64,000 nt of DNA from JAMXLO01 sp963726125 (lineage in GTDB: Bacteria > Pseudomonadota > Alphaproteobacteria > Acetobacterales > Acetobacteraceae). Each line of letters begins with the position of its first letter. Within the stretch, counting starts at the first letter, position 1. The position numbers and the translations under genes were made by a program. The stretch is taken from assembly GCA_963726125.1 (NCBI GenBank), contig CAVSBG010000019.1, positions 238,250 through 302,249 of the forward strand, written 5' to 3'. Below are positions 35,670 through 44,793 of the stretch, piece by piece. The notes under the pieces were generated by a model that did no database searches, was not told the origin of the DNA, and saw only the letters and a program-made list of their open reading frames with translations.

Positions 35670-36770
35670 CTAGCTGCCGGCGACCTCGTTGAAAGCGTCG
35701 ATATAGTCGCCGATGTTGGGCGGCGGTCCAATGACGACCATCTTCGAGATGATCTCCGGCTGGTCGTAGAACAGCTCGTGCGCCAGGTCGGACTTGCCCT
35801 CGCTTTTCAGCGCCTCCAGCGGTCCGCGGTAGGCGAGCGGACGGCGATACTTCAGGAAGTTCTCCATCAGGTACTTGGCCTGCACGCGGTGCTGCATCCA
35901 TGCGAGGGCGGCCTCACGATGTGCAGCACCCTTCACGATGCAATCGCCATCGAAGTAACCGATGTAACCCTCAGGCGGCAGGAAGCCCTTGCACACGGGT
36001 CCACCGGCGTCCTTGATGCGCATTGCACCACCGGCGCTGAGCGCGGTGATCCAGATGCTCTCATCCGCCATCAGCTTCACCAGTTCCTCTTCCTGCGGGG
36101 GGAACTTCAGGATGTTGGGCATCAGGCGCTTCAGCCCGTCCTTTGCGTTGGCCAGCTCCTGCTTGGTCATGTCGTACGGCTTCTTGGCACCGGTTGCGAT
36201 GCCCATCCACGCGATGACGTCCTCCTGTTGCCGCGTGAAGGCAATTCGCTGCTTGTAGGCAGGATCGAACAGGAAATTGATGCTCGTCGGCGGCGTCTTG
36301 ATGTGGTTTGTGTTGTACCACAGTACCAACGGCGACCATGCCCACGGCTGCGCCATGAACTTGTCGCCCACCTTCCAAATCGACAGGTTCTTGAACTCGT
36401 CGAACATGTCGTTGTACTGCGGCCACGAAGCCATATCGAAGACTTCGATCACGCCTTCCTGGTAAAATTTCGGCACCCACAACGCGTCGACACCGACGAT
36501 GTCATATTGCGCGCCGCCACCGAGCTTGACCTTGGCCAGGTTCTCCGAGTTGCCCGACGCACCAATGAAATTGAGTTTGACGCCGGTCTCCTTCTGGAAA
36601 TCGGCGACCTCGGTCGGGATGATGCGTCCGCCCCAGGTGAATGCATTGACCGGGCCTTGTAGATTCGCTGCTCTCGCTGGAGCGACCAGGCGCGATGCGG
36701 CACCACCGACACCAGCGGCTGCGACACCTTGCAGCATACGCCGACGAGTCCATCCACTATTGCTTGTCAT
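35670..36770 (-). CDS. ABC transporter substrate-binding protein, PotD/PotF-like
   Basis: 366 residues with a twin-arginine signal (WTRRRMLQGVAAAGVGGAAS, cleavage near ARA-A). The mature part follows the family-1 binding-protein pattern: FTWGGRIIPTEVADFQKETG, YDIVGVDALWVPKFYQEG and PWAWSPLVLWYNTNHI. Family members bind polyamines or other small cations, but many alphaproteobacterial relatives bind sugars or acids. The shared operator with the catabolic genes suggests it imports the substrate of that pathway. Confidence 0.9.
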   Translation of the reverse strand: MTSNSGWTRRRMLQGVAAAGVGGAASRLVAPARAANLQGPVNAFTWGGRIIPTEVADFQKETGVKLNFIGASGNSENLAKVKLGGGAQYDIVGVDALWVPKFYQEGVIEVFDMASWPQYNDMFDEFKNLSIWKVGDKFMAQPWAWSPLVLWYNTNHIKTPPTSINFLFDPAYKQRIAFTRQQEDVIAWMGIATGAKKPYDMTKQELANAKDGLKRLMPNILKFPPQEEELVKLMADESIWITALSAGGAMRIKDAGGPVCKGFLPPEGYIGYFDGDCIVKGAAHREAALAWMQHRVQAKYLMENFLKYRRPLAYRGPLEALKSEGKSDLAHELFYDQPEIISKMVVIGPPPNIGDYIDAFNEVAGS

Positions 36771-36817
36771 TATTCCCCTCCTTCACGATGTTTGTCGTCT
36801 GGTTGTTACTATCGCCG

Positions 36818-37972
36818 TTACGCCTGATCCACCGGAAAACAGGTGGAGCGTTCGGTTGCCCAGCCTATCGCCACCGTTTCATCGCTGTCTGGATAACTGC
36901 CGGTTGTCGCGGGAGGCTGACGGATCATCACCTCGACATTGTCGTTTGTCGTGACGACCACTTGACGGTGGGTTCCCAGGAAGGAAACCTTGGTCACCCG
37001 TCCGATCAAGCGATTGGGATGCTGATCGCGCGGATCATCCGCCAGCAGTTGCACGTCATCCGGTCGAATGGTCACAGCCACACGCTGACCCACGGACAAT
37101 GCGTGGCTATGGGTGGCGAGTGCGATCGCGCCGGCATCGAGTTGAACCGTCGCGGTGCCGCCAACACTTTCGACCAGGGTGCCTCGCAAGATGTTGGATG
37201 AACCGATGAAGTCGGCGACGAATAGATTCGCTGGCCGGTTGTAGACGTCCTCCGGGGTGCCGACCTGCTCGACCCGACCGTGATTCATCACGGCGATCCG
37301 GTCTGACATCGTCATCGCTTCTTCCTGGTCGTGCGTGACGTAGACGAATGTGATGCCCACTTCGCGCTGGATGCGGGTCAGTTCCACCTGCATCTGCTTA
37401 CGCAGCTTCAGGTCGAGGGCACCCAGCGGCTCATCGAGCAGCAGCACGGCTGGCCGGTTGATCAGTGCGCGGGCGAGAGCAACACGCTGTTGCTGCCCGC
37501 CAGACAATTCATCCGGCCGGCGATCTCCCATGCCGGCGAGAGATACCAGCGCCAGCGACTCTGACACACGGCGCTTGACGTCGGGTCCCGTTTGTCCGGC
37601 CATGCGGGGACCGAAGGCTACGTTCTCTGCCACTGTCATGTGCGGAAACAGCGCATAACTTTGGAAGACGGTGTTAACTGGTCGTCTATACGGCGGTAGA
37701 TGCCGGACTGATTTTTCTTGGATGAGCACGTCTCCGGTCGATGGTTCGATGAAGCCGCCGATGACATTCAGCGTGGATGTCTTGCCGCAACCGCTCGGAC
37801 CGAGCAGCGAGAAGAACTCGCCGTCGCGAATGATGAGGTCGATGCTGTGTATGGCCGCGACGTCCTTGTAGTGAACACCGACCGAACGGAGTTCGACACC
37901 CGGTTTGAGGGACGCCGACTTACTGGCGGATCGCTCATGGTGCGGCCGCTCCGGCGTTTCTATCTGCAGCAT
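36818..37972 (-). CDS. ABC transporter ATP-binding protein, PotA type
   Basis: 384 residues from ATG 37972, chosen because the operator lies just upstream; a longer frame exists. Walker A GPSGCGKTS, FQSYALFPHMTVAENV, signature LSGGQQQRVALARAL, Walker B LLLDEPLGALD, H-loop VTHDQEEA, and a C-terminal TOBE domain (VAVTIRPDDVQLL). First gene of the minus-strand transporter operon. Confidence 0.92.
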   Translation of the reverse strand: MLQIETPERPHHERSASKSASLKPGVELRSVGVHYKDVAAIHSIDLIIRDGEFFSLLGPSGCGKTSTLNVIGGFIEPSTGDVLIQEKSVRHLPPYRRPVNTVFQSYALFPHMTVAENVAFGPRMAGQTGPDVKRRVSESLALVSLAGMGDRRPDELSGGQQQRVALARALINRPAVLLLDEPLGALDLKLRKQMQVELTRIQREVGITFVYVTHDQEEAMTMSDRIAVMNHGRVEQVGTPEDVYNRPANLFVADFIGSSNILRGTLVESVGGTATVQLDAGAIALATHSHALSVGQRVAVTIRPDDVQLLADDPRDQHPNRLIGRVTKVSFLGTHRQVVVTTNDNVEVMIRQPPATTGSYPDSDETVAIGWATERSTCFPVDQA

Positions 37973-38018
37973 CAAGTCCTGAGTTCTGGCCAGCGGCGCG
38001 ATACTCCTCCGGTAGAGT

Positions 38019-38032
38019 TTGGAACGTTCCAA
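38019..38032. promoter_or_regulatory. Candidate LacI-family operator (site 3)
   Basis: Perfect 14-bp palindrome TTGGAACGTTCCAA, 46 bp before the ATG of the PotA-type ATPase gene (minus strand). Same core as the sites at 20553 and 25171. It links the Pot-type importer to the LacI-controlled catabolic genes. Confidence 0.78.
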
Positions 38033-38177
38033 TCGGATACTAGCAGACGGCGGGGCCAACGGGCAACGGGAGTTCGCAGTCTACCTGCAATTGCCTGAAA
38101 ATCACGATCTGATGGTTGGCTCGCATGTGGTTGTCGGCGGCGCCACCTCGATCAGGGCGGCCCAATCTGTCCTGAGT

Positions 38178-39128
38178 TCAGGCAGCAGCCGCTGTTCCGA
38201 TATCGAGCCGGTAGAATCTGACTGCGTTGCGCCAGAACAGCAGCTCCTGCTCGTCCGGCGAGTAATTCGCAAAACATGCAGCGAAGCTCTGCCAGATCCC
38301 GGCATAGCTCTTGGCAACTCGGTCCACCGGAAAGTTGCTCGCGAGCATACAACGGCCGGGTCCGAACGCCTCCATGATCTCGTTCACCACCGGCGCGATG
38401 CTTTGCGCGCTCCAGTTGGCATCATGGCTGCCGAAACCGGAGATCTTCATGGCGGTGTTCGGAAGTGCGGCGTAACGGCGTATCGCCGACTTCCAGCGCG
38501 CCATGTTCTCGGCGTCGCTCCACATCGGCATCCCGGCATGGGTGAAGATGATCAGGATGTCGGGATTGTCGGCAACGAGCCGGACCGCATGCTCGGCCTG
38601 GCTGGGGAACAGTTGCATGTCGAAGGACAGGCCAAATTTTCGCAACAACGGAAAGTTGCGATGCCAGGTCGGATCCCGTAGCGGATCATAGGGCTCAGGC
38701 GCATCGAGCCGCCGGTGCAGCGCGTGCCGGACCCCTCGCGTGTTAGGAAACACGCAATGCGCCTCGAGAATCCGTTCGATGTCGGGCAAGGTAAAATCAG
38801 CGTCCGCGACGATCGCCTGCGGGAATCCGCGGGAGGCAGGTGCATCGGCGACGCGTTGCAGCCAGCGTGTTTCGCGTACCACGTCCGCGTGGTCATGCTC
38901 CGCCTGGATATGCACCCCGGCCACCACGTTCAGTTCGGCTATGTCGCGCAGCAGGTCGGCGACCAGATAGTTCTTGCGCAGTGAGGCGTAGTCCTTGATG
39001 AGCGACGGACGATCACCGTCGGAGAGCCAGGGATAGTAGTTCTCGTCCAGGTCCCAGAGATGGAAATGTGTATCTACGATCTTGCGCGACCCGAGCGCGC
39101 GGCTCTCGGGCGTGACGTTGGTTTCCAA
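38178..39128 (-). CDS. COG3618-like amidohydrolase / lactonase 1
   Basis: 316 residues. HxH metal motif VDTHFHLWDLDENYYPWL, then HIQAEHDHADVVRETRWLQ, THAGMP, MKISGFG and the end motif LASNFPVDRVAKSY (catalytic Asp), as in L-fuconolactonase, rhamnonolactonase and 4-sulfomuconolactonase-type enzymes. It clearly resembles the protein at 41202-42095. Likely hydrolyses a sugar or aromatic-derived lactone in the cytoplasm. Ends a short operon with the GST and DUF1508 genes. Confidence 0.87.
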   Translation of the reverse strand: METNVTPESRALGSRKIVDTHFHLWDLDENYYPWLSDGDRPSLIKDYASLRKNYLVADLLRDIAELNVVAGVHIQAEHDHADVVRETRWLQRVADAPASRGFPQAIVADADFTLPDIERILEAHCVFPNTRGVRHALHRRLDAPEPYDPLRDPTWHRNFPLLRKFGLSFDMQLFPSQAEHAVRLVADNPDILIIFTHAGMPMWSDAENMARWKSAIRRYAALPNTAMKISGFGSHDANWSAQSIAPVVNEIMEAFGPGRCMLASNFPVDRVAKSYAGIWQSFAACFANYSPDEQELLFWRNAVRFYRLDIGTAAAA

Positions 39129-39132
39129 CTTC

Positions 39133-39321
39133 CTATCGCTCTCGGACCGGCGCGGATCCTGACGACTTCACGGCATTGATCGCGGCGAGACAGTCCGCTT
39201 TGTTGTAGTACTTCTCGACACTCTGGGCAGCTATACGACCCAGTGGATTGTAGAGCGTCCAGCGCCAAAGGTTGGAACTGGTCTCCAGATAGATCTGATA
39301 GTGGTATTGTTCCTCGTCCAC
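39133..39321 (-). CDS. DUF1508 (YegP-like) small protein
   Basis: 62 residues from GTG 39321, which has GAGGAGGA eight bases upstream; the longer open frame in front is covered by the GST gene. YHYQIYLETSSNLWRWTLYN followed by an SVEKYYNKADCLAAINAVK helix is the DUF1508 pattern (a short beta-sheet plus helix). Function of the family is unknown. Sits 4 bp before the lactonase gene. Confidence 0.75.
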   Translation of the reverse strand: MDEEQYHYQIYLETSSNLWRWTLYNPLGRIAAQSVEKYYNKADCLAAINAVKSSGSAPVRER

Positions 39322-39353
39322 GAGATCCTCCTCGATCAGGCCGCGTGGCGCAC

Positions 39354-40077
39354 TCAGACACTCGCCTGTTTGCCAGTGGCCGACTTCCTTGGCGGCGCCG
39401 GATGCGGATCGTCGCTGTCGAACGGGGTCTCGCCGGGTTCGCTCTCGCGCATCGATGGCCGCCTGCGGAACCGCTCGTACCAGCGCGCCAGATTGGGGGC
39501 GATGGCGCGCCAATCATCCTCCGGGAAGCGAAAATCGGAGATGCCGCAGGCACATCCCACCGCGATCTGGCCCAGATCCACGTCGGCACGGAAGTCATGC
39601 GACAGTTCATCCAGCCGCTGATAACAGCGGTCCTGCCGCTCCATCATTTTCCTGACGAAGCTCGGTGAGAATTCCTGCTTGTTCTGCGAAGCGTCGCGCT
39701 TCCGCAGCATTTCCGCGCGGCGCATCACCTGCGATTCCATGACGCCGCTTGTCGCCACCGACACAACCGAGAGGATGCGCCAGCGCTCGCGGCCACTTTG
39801 CGGGCAGAGGCGGAAATTGCCGAGTTCGTCGTTCAAGTACTCGCAGATCAGCGATGATTCCGTGAGACGCTCGCCATCCTCGGTGACCAGCGCGGGGATG
39901 CGCGCAATCGGCGTTGCCTCCAGGAAGTCCTCTCGGTACGGCGTCGTCTCCGTGCCCCAGGAATGCGGCCATTTCGTTGTGATGATCTCGACTTCGATCC
40001 TCGAGCCCCAATTCCCGGATGGTGACCGTGCACTTGCGGACAAAATTCGAAGCGGGTGTATGGAACAGCTTCATCAT
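39354..40077 (-). pseudogene. Glutathione S-transferase-like protein, +1 frameshift
   Basis: The N-terminus MKLFHTPASNFVRKCTVTIR (thioredoxin-fold GST start with Ser in TPASNF) up to LGLEDR is in one frame; the rest, VEIITTKWPHSWG, ATPIARIPALVTEDGERLTE (cis-Pro and the ES glutathione-binding pair) and the helical C-terminal domain, in the next. The shift is one extra base in the pair 39993-39994. Repaired length is about 240 residues, normal for GSTs. It may use glutathione on an intermediate of the neighbouring pathway. Start ATG at 40077 (or 40074). Confidence 0.82.
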
Positions 40078-40182
40078 TGTTAAAGTCGCCTCCCCCGCGA
40101 CGGTCGGCGCCGCGACTGCCTATTTCGTAGCACGCGCCTACGAGAAGCTCGGGCAAGCGGATGCAGTTGCCGTCTTCTCACC

Positions 40183-40190
40183 TGTCGACA
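40183..40190. promoter_or_regulatory. TGTCGACA palindrome upstream of the GST operon
   Basis: Core TGTCGACA, 106 bp upstream of the GST start (minus strand). The same 8-bp core occurs twice in the 42096-42425 intergenic region, beside genes that flank the GntR regulator. A single 8-mer is weak evidence; it is listed because of that recurrence. Confidence 0.4.
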
Positions 40191-40333
40191 ATTTGTCTGA
40201 AAGCAGATGGACGTCAAGACGAAGCCCGGCGGTCGAACGGCGGTTAGCGCAGGCAGCTGCGTTGCCCCTTGCGCGGCCGAAGCCGATACAGCCATCGCCT
40301 GATTTGTCCGCCCAATGGGTCGACAGAACTCCG

Positions 40334-41134
40334 TCAACGCAGAAAATCCTGATGCTGCTGCGCAGGCCCGACGATCAGCCTGGTCGCGTCGGAATCAACT
40401 GCATCCGATCGAGGCGAACGGTCGGGCTGGTACGGTGCGTACAGGGCTTCCTGCACGGCAAGGCCGTTGATGTGGTTGGTGCGGATGAGCGCCGCCGCAA
40501 GATTTGCATCGCGATCCGCATAGGCTCGGCAGAGACGTTCATGCTCGACGAACGATTTCTGCATGCGCCCCGGCTGTGACAGGCCAATGAGCCGCAGACG
40601 GAGCGTGCGCAGCAGCAGCGAGTTGATGATCTTCTTGACGATGCGGTTACCGCCGAGCTCCGTGTTGAGTTCGTGGAAATCGACGTTGGCCCAGAAGAAC
40701 GCCCTCACGTCCCCCGCTTTCACGGCGCTCCGCATGGCGCGGATCATCGCCAACAGCGCGTCGATCTCAGCGGCGGATGCACCGCGCGCAATGTCCTGTG
40801 CGATGAGTTCCATCAGATTAGCTCGCACGCGGTAGATGTCGCGGATTTCCTTGATGGTGAGACCGGCGACGCGCGGCCGGCGACGTGGCGGTATATCGAC
40901 CATCCCCTCCTTCTCGAGCAGCATCAGCGCTTCCCGGATCGGCGTTCGGCTGGTCCGGTATTGTCGGGCGAGTTCGACGGAATTCAGATCGTTGCCGGGC
41001 TGGCGAATCCCCTCGATGATTTCGGCAGCGATTTCGCGGGCGATCCTGGAGACCAGCGATGGCCGATCGTGCCGATCGGTTACCAACCGTCCGGCGATGG
41101 CCTCGGCACGCAGACGCGATTGCTCGAGGGACAT
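40334..41134 (-). CDS. GntR-family transcriptional regulator, FCD (FadR-like) subgroup
   Basis: About 266 residues from ATG 41134. Winged helix in the N-terminal third: LNSVELARQYRTSRTPIREALMLLE is spelled across about residues 45-70, the GntR recognition pattern, followed by IPPRRRPRVAGLTIKEIRDI. The C-terminal all-helical FCD domain has metal-type residues (FWANVDFHELN). FCD regulators usually answer to organic or sugar acids. Flanked by two lactonase-like genes and a TRAP transporter, its probable regulon. Confidence 0.9.
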   Translation of the reverse strand: MSLEQSRLRAEAIAGRLVTDRHDRPSLVSRIAREIAAEIIEGIRQPGNDLNSVELARQYRTSRTPIREALMLLEKEGMVDIPPRRRPRVAGLTIKEIRDIYRVRANLMELIAQDIARGASAAEIDALLAMIRAMRSAVKAGDVRAFFWANVDFHELNTELGGNRIVKKIINSLLLRTLRLRLIGLSQPGRMQKSFVEHERLCRAYADRDANLAAALIRTNHINGLAVQEALYAPYQPDRSPRSDAVDSDATRLIVGPAQQHQDFLR

Positions 41135-41201
41135 GCGCTCGCCAACCTTGCGAACCGGATGCGATGCCGTGATGACCACCTGCTTCAAGGCACCTCCGAT
41201 G

Positions 41202-42095
41202 CTACAAGCGATAGAACGTGACGGCGTTGTCGTGAAACAGCCTCTGTCGATCCGGCTCAGAGAAGTCCGCTGTGATGGCGCGGTAGGCATTCCACACGCG
41301 GCCACCGTCTGCCCAGATCCCGTCAACCGGGAAGTTGCTGCCGAACATTGCCCGGTCCACTCCGAAGCGCTCGATCGTGGTCAGCACCAGCGGGCGGATC
41401 GATTCGATCGTCCATTGGTGATGGAACATGCCGAAACCCGAGATCTTCACTGCCACGTTGGGACACGCGGCCAGTTGCTCGAGGCCTTGGCGCCAGCGTG
41501 CGAGTCCCTCTCGTGTCTGATCCATCGGCAGCCCGGCATGGAGCAGGATGAACTGGACGTCCGGATGCCGCCTGGCGAGCCGGCCGGCGCTGTCCATCTG
41601 CGAGGGGAAGACCTGAAGGTCGAAAGACAGGCGAGGAGCGCGCAATAACCCGATATTCGCGCGCCAGACATCGCTGTTGAGAATGTCCGGGTGCCGCGCC
41701 GGGTTCGTGACGATGCCGTTCAACGCCTGGCGGATGCCGCGCATATTGGGGGAGGCGCAATGCTGTTCGAGGACCGCCGCCACGTCGCATTTCGAGAGAT
41801 CGCAGAAAGCAACGATGCCGTGCGGAAATCCGGCGAGATTGTCCGGGCGCTCTGCAATGGCCTGCAACCAGCGCGTCTCACGGACCGGATCGTCGAAGTC
41901 GCTGTCCGCCTGCACGTGGACCGACTTTACGACCTCGACACCGGTCATGTCACGCAAATAGTCGGCGAGCAGATAATTGTGACATATCGCCGAATGATCG
42001 CCGTACAGCCGCGGCGTATTTGGATCGAGCAGCCACGGATAACTGTTCGCGCGGAGGTCCCAAAGATGGTGATGCGCGTCGACAATCTTCACCAT
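41202..42095 (-). CDS. COG3618-like amidohydrolase / lactonase 2
   Basis: 297 residues from ATG 42095, which has GGAGGGAG nine bases upstream (the open frame runs further but without support). Motifs: IVDAHHHLWDLRANSYPWLL, VHVQADSDFDDPVRETRWLQ, LLHAGLPMDQT, VKISGFGMFHH and FGSNFPVDGIW. Paralogue of 38178-39128, with the GntR gene between them. It is divergent from the TRAP transporter genes, with palindromes in the shared intergenic region. Confidence 0.88.
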   Translation of the reverse strand: MVKIVDAHHHLWDLRANSYPWLLDPNTPRLYGDHSAICHNYLLADYLRDMTGVEVVKSVHVQADSDFDDPVRETRWLQAIAERPDNLAGFPHGIVAFCDLSKCDVAAVLEQHCASPNMRGIRQALNGIVTNPARHPDILNSDVWRANIGLLRAPRLSFDLQVFPSQMDSAGRLARRHPDVQFILLHAGLPMDQTREGLARWRQGLEQLAACPNVAVKISGFGMFHHQWTIESIRPLVLTTIERFGVDRAMFGSNFPVDGIWADGGRVWNAYRAITADFSEPDRQRLFHDNAVTFYRL

Positions 42096-42425
42096 TCGAT
42101 CGCTCCCTCCGCCGGTTTCACAAACCAGCCGGGCGTGCACTGGACCCATAGATGTCGACATTAGGCACGATCGCACAGGGCGGCAAGCGGTGTCGACGCG
42201 GTCGCTTCGCCTGGGATTTGCGACGGAAACTCGCCCAGAAGCCTTGAGTAGCGTGCCAAAGACCCTCCACCGACCCATGGCGCGGCCGTTGACAGCCCGG
42301 GTTCGCTGGTCTTTTGTGTCGACACAATGGGCCAAAAGGCCATAGGGGCGCATCGCTAGGCCTGCTGCCTGCCAGATCGCGCGCGACGTGAATGAGAAGC
42401 GGCGAAGGCCGGAGGGAGAAGGCGT
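42096..42425. promoter_or_regulatory. Divergent intergenic region with TGTCGACA palindromes
   Basis: 330 bp between the minus-strand lactonase gene and the plus-strand dctP gene. It contains TTGTGTCGACACAA (42314-42327, perfect 14-bp palindrome) and ATGTCGACAT (42152-42161), plus a partial TGTCGACG at 42191. These fit a dimeric repressor such as the GntR protein encoded nearby controlling both directions. No gene is seen inside. Confidence 0.6.
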
Positions 42426-43421
42426 ATGAACTGGTCGAAAAGACTCCTCATGGCCGTTGCGGTTTCGCTGATTTGTGGGACTGCGGCACGTGCTGCCGAC
42501 GTAACGCTGCGAATAGGATCGTCCAATCCGCCCGATTCCGCGCTTGGCCGCGGCCTCGATAAGATGGCGGCGCTCGTTGCGCAGGCAAATGTTGGACTCA
42601 AGCTGCAGATCTTTCCCAGTGGCCAGCTCGGCGCACCTGAAGCGCAGGTGCAGAACGTCAAGCTCGGCATCCAGGACGGCTTCTTCGAGGACCTGACCTG
42701 GTGGAGCCCGTTCTCCCCCGACCTACGGATCGCCGGCGTTCCATTTGAATTCGAAGGCCGCCCGCATTTTCAGAAATGGCTGGCCACCGACACGTTCAAG
42801 AAGATCGAGCAGGACGTCGTTGCCAATGGCGGCCAACGTTTGCTCGTCGGCAGTACTTTGTGGTGGCGCGGCCCTTACCGGGTCTTGATGTCGACCAAGC
42901 CCGTCGCGACGCTGGAAGACGTTTCGAAGATCAAGCTGCGGCAGCCGGCAATCGAGTTGCTCACGCGCTACTGGGGGCATGAGGGCCTCAATACCAATGT
43001 GGTGAACATCGGATGGGGGGACGTTTACCTGGCCCTCAAGCAGGGTGCGGCTGACGGCGTTACACTGCCGCTCGATCTTGTCGAGAGCAGCAAATTCTTC
43101 GAAGTGGCCCATAACATCATCATTACCGATGAGTTCCCGCAAATCCTCGTCCTTGGCCTGAACGAGGCCAAATGGCGCTCGTTGACACCACAACAACAGA
43201 AAGCCCTGATGGACGCGATCAATCAGGCGGGTGATGGCTACAATCAGGAGGTGAGTGGCAGCGAGCAGAAGTGGAAGCAGGATCTCACCGCTCAGGGCGC
43301 TACGTTCACCACTCTGGACCGCGCCCCATTCGTCGCCCGGGTGCAGGAAGTAAATAAGAAATTCGAGGCCTCCGGCTATTGGCCGAAGGGAGTGCTCGAG
43401 AGCGTCGATGCGTTGCGCTGA
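42426..43421 (+). CDS. dctP: TRAP transporter substrate-binding protein (DctP family)
   Basis: 331 residues with a Sec signal peptide (KRLLMAVAVSLICGTAARAA). DctP features: VTLRIGSSNPPDSALGRGLD, GLKLQIFPSGQLGAPEAQVQ, and the ligand Arg region SKIKLRQPAIELLTRYWG with the NIGWGDVYLALKQGAADGV box. Binds an organic acid in the periplasm. GGAGGGAGAAGG lies before the ATG. The gene pairs with the permeases at 43499-45330. Confidence 0.92.
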   Translation: MNWSKRLLMAVAVSLICGTAARAADVTLRIGSSNPPDSALGRGLDKMAALVAQANVGLKLQIFPSGQLGAPEAQVQNVKLGIQDGFFEDLTWWSPFSPDLRIAGVPFEFEGRPHFQKWLATDTFKKIEQDVVANGGQRLLVGSTLWWRGPYRVLMSTKPVATLEDVSKIKLRQPAIELLTRYWGHEGLNTNVVNIGWGDVYLALKQGAADGVTLPLDLVESSKFFEVAHNIIITDEFPQILVLGLNEAKWRSLTPQQQKALMDAINQAGDGYNQEVSGSEQKWKQDLTAQGATFTTLDRAPFVARVQEVNKKFEASGYWPKGVLESVDALR

Positions 43422-43498
43422 ACATGATGGGCAAGTCGGAACACGCTCGTAGCGTGAAGCCGCTCCGCCGTCGATCGCATCCGCGCTGACGCGGACAT

Positions 43499-44785
43499 AT
43501 GCATACCATCCTGCTGGTCGTCGTCTTCTTCGTTTCGCTCGGCATCGGTGTGCCGATCGGCATGGCCATGTTGGTGACCTCGCTCGCTGTGCTGCTGTTC
43601 GTCATGGACCTGCCGCTGATGATGCTGCCGCAGGTGATGGTGAACGGTCTCACCAGCTTTGAACTGCTCGCGGTTCCGCTGTTCATCCTCGCTGCCGAGA
43701 TCATGAGTGTGGGCGGTTTGACCAACCGCATCATGCAGGCGTCGCTGGTGATCGCCGGACAGATCACCGGCGGCCTGGCGCAGGTCAGCATCGTGGCCAC
43801 CGTCATCTTCTCCGGCATTTCCGGTTCGGCGCTGGCCGATGCCGCGGGGCTGGGCCGCATCCAGATCCGTACCATGGAGAGCGGCGGTTATGATCTGAAA
43901 TTCGCCAGCGCCGTGGTGTTGGCATCGTGCATCATCGCGCCGCTCAATCCGCTTTCGATCATAGGGGTGATCTACGCGATCCAGGCGCATATCTCGGTCG
44001 GCAAGATGCTCGCCGCCGGGGTGGTGCCCGCGTTGGTGGTCGCACTCAGCCTGATGATCTATGTTTGGGTCGCGGTCAAAACTGGCCGGGTCAAATGCCC
44101 CGCGGTGACGGCGCCGAATGCGCGTGAGGGCGTTCGGATCATCGTTGGCGCGCTTCCTGCCCTGCTCGCGCCCGTCATCATCTTTGCCGGGCTGGTTGGC
44201 GGCATCTTCACTGTGACCGAAACGGGTGTCGCCGCTTGTGTATACAGCCTGCTCGCCGCGCTGATCTTCTATCGCAACCTCACCTGGCGAAGCTTCTTCG
44301 CCTGTGTCGAACGCGCCGTGGTCACCACCGGCTTCGTCATGCTGATGATCGCGACCGGCACCGTGATGTCGTACCTGATCACCATCGATCAGGGCCTGTT
44401 GCGTGTCGGCGCCTGGTTCGAACATGTCGCCATGGCGCCGGTGTTCAAGCTCCTGGTTCTCAATGTCCTGCTGCTGCTTATCGGCGCGGTGATCGAGGGC
44501 ATTCCGGCGCTGCTGATCCTGATCCCGGTGCTGTTGCCGGTCGCGGTGGGCCTCGGTGTGGACCCGATCCAGTTCGGCGTGATCATGAACTTCAATTTGT
44601 GCATCGGCCTGATTTACCCGCCGATGGGATTGGCGCTGTTCGTCGTCTCCAACATCAGCGGCCTGTCGACTGAGACGCTGGCCTGGGCCGTGCTGCCGTT
44701 CCTGGTTCCGCTGCTCATTGCGCTGTTGCTGTTCACCTACATTCCCGGAATCTCGCTGTGGTTGCCCAATCTGCTGTTCCGTTGA
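43499..44785 (+). CDS. dctM: TRAP transporter large permease (DctM)
   Basis: 428 residues with about 12 membrane segments. DctM features: GVPIGMAMLVTSLAVLLF, VPLFILAAEIMSVGGLTNR, ATVIFSGISGSALADAAGLG, IAPLNPLSIIGVIYAI, and LIYPPMGLALFVVSNISG at the end. Sodium-dependent uptake of an acid, presumably a lactone-derived sugar acid given the neighbours. The order P-M-Q differs from the more common P-Q-M. Confidence 0.92.
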   Translation: MHTILLVVVFFVSLGIGVPIGMAMLVTSLAVLLFVMDLPLMMLPQVMVNGLTSFELLAVPLFILAAEIMSVGGLTNRIMQASLVIAGQITGGLAQVSIVATVIFSGISGSALADAAGLGRIQIRTMESGGYDLKFASAVVLASCIIAPLNPLSIIGVIYAIQAHISVGKMLAAGVVPALVVALSLMIYVWVAVKTGRVKCPAVTAPNAREGVRIIVGALPALLAPVIIFAGLVGGIFTVTETGVAACVYSLLAALIFYRNLTWRSFFACVERAVVTTGFVMLMIATGTVMSYLITIDQGLLRVGAWFEHVAMAPVFKLLVLNVLLLLIGAVIEGIPALLILIPVLLPVAVGLGVDPIQFGVIMNFNLCIGLIYPPMGLALFVVSNISGLSTETLAWAVLPFLVPLLIALLLFTYIPGISLWLPNLLFR

Positions 44786-44793
44786 CCGGCACC

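Noticed and set aside
35457..36662. Plus-strand frame of 401 codons across the binding-protein gene
   Set aside because: Antisense to a Tat-exported binding protein with full family motifs; no ribosome site; His/Gln/Arg-rich shadow composition.
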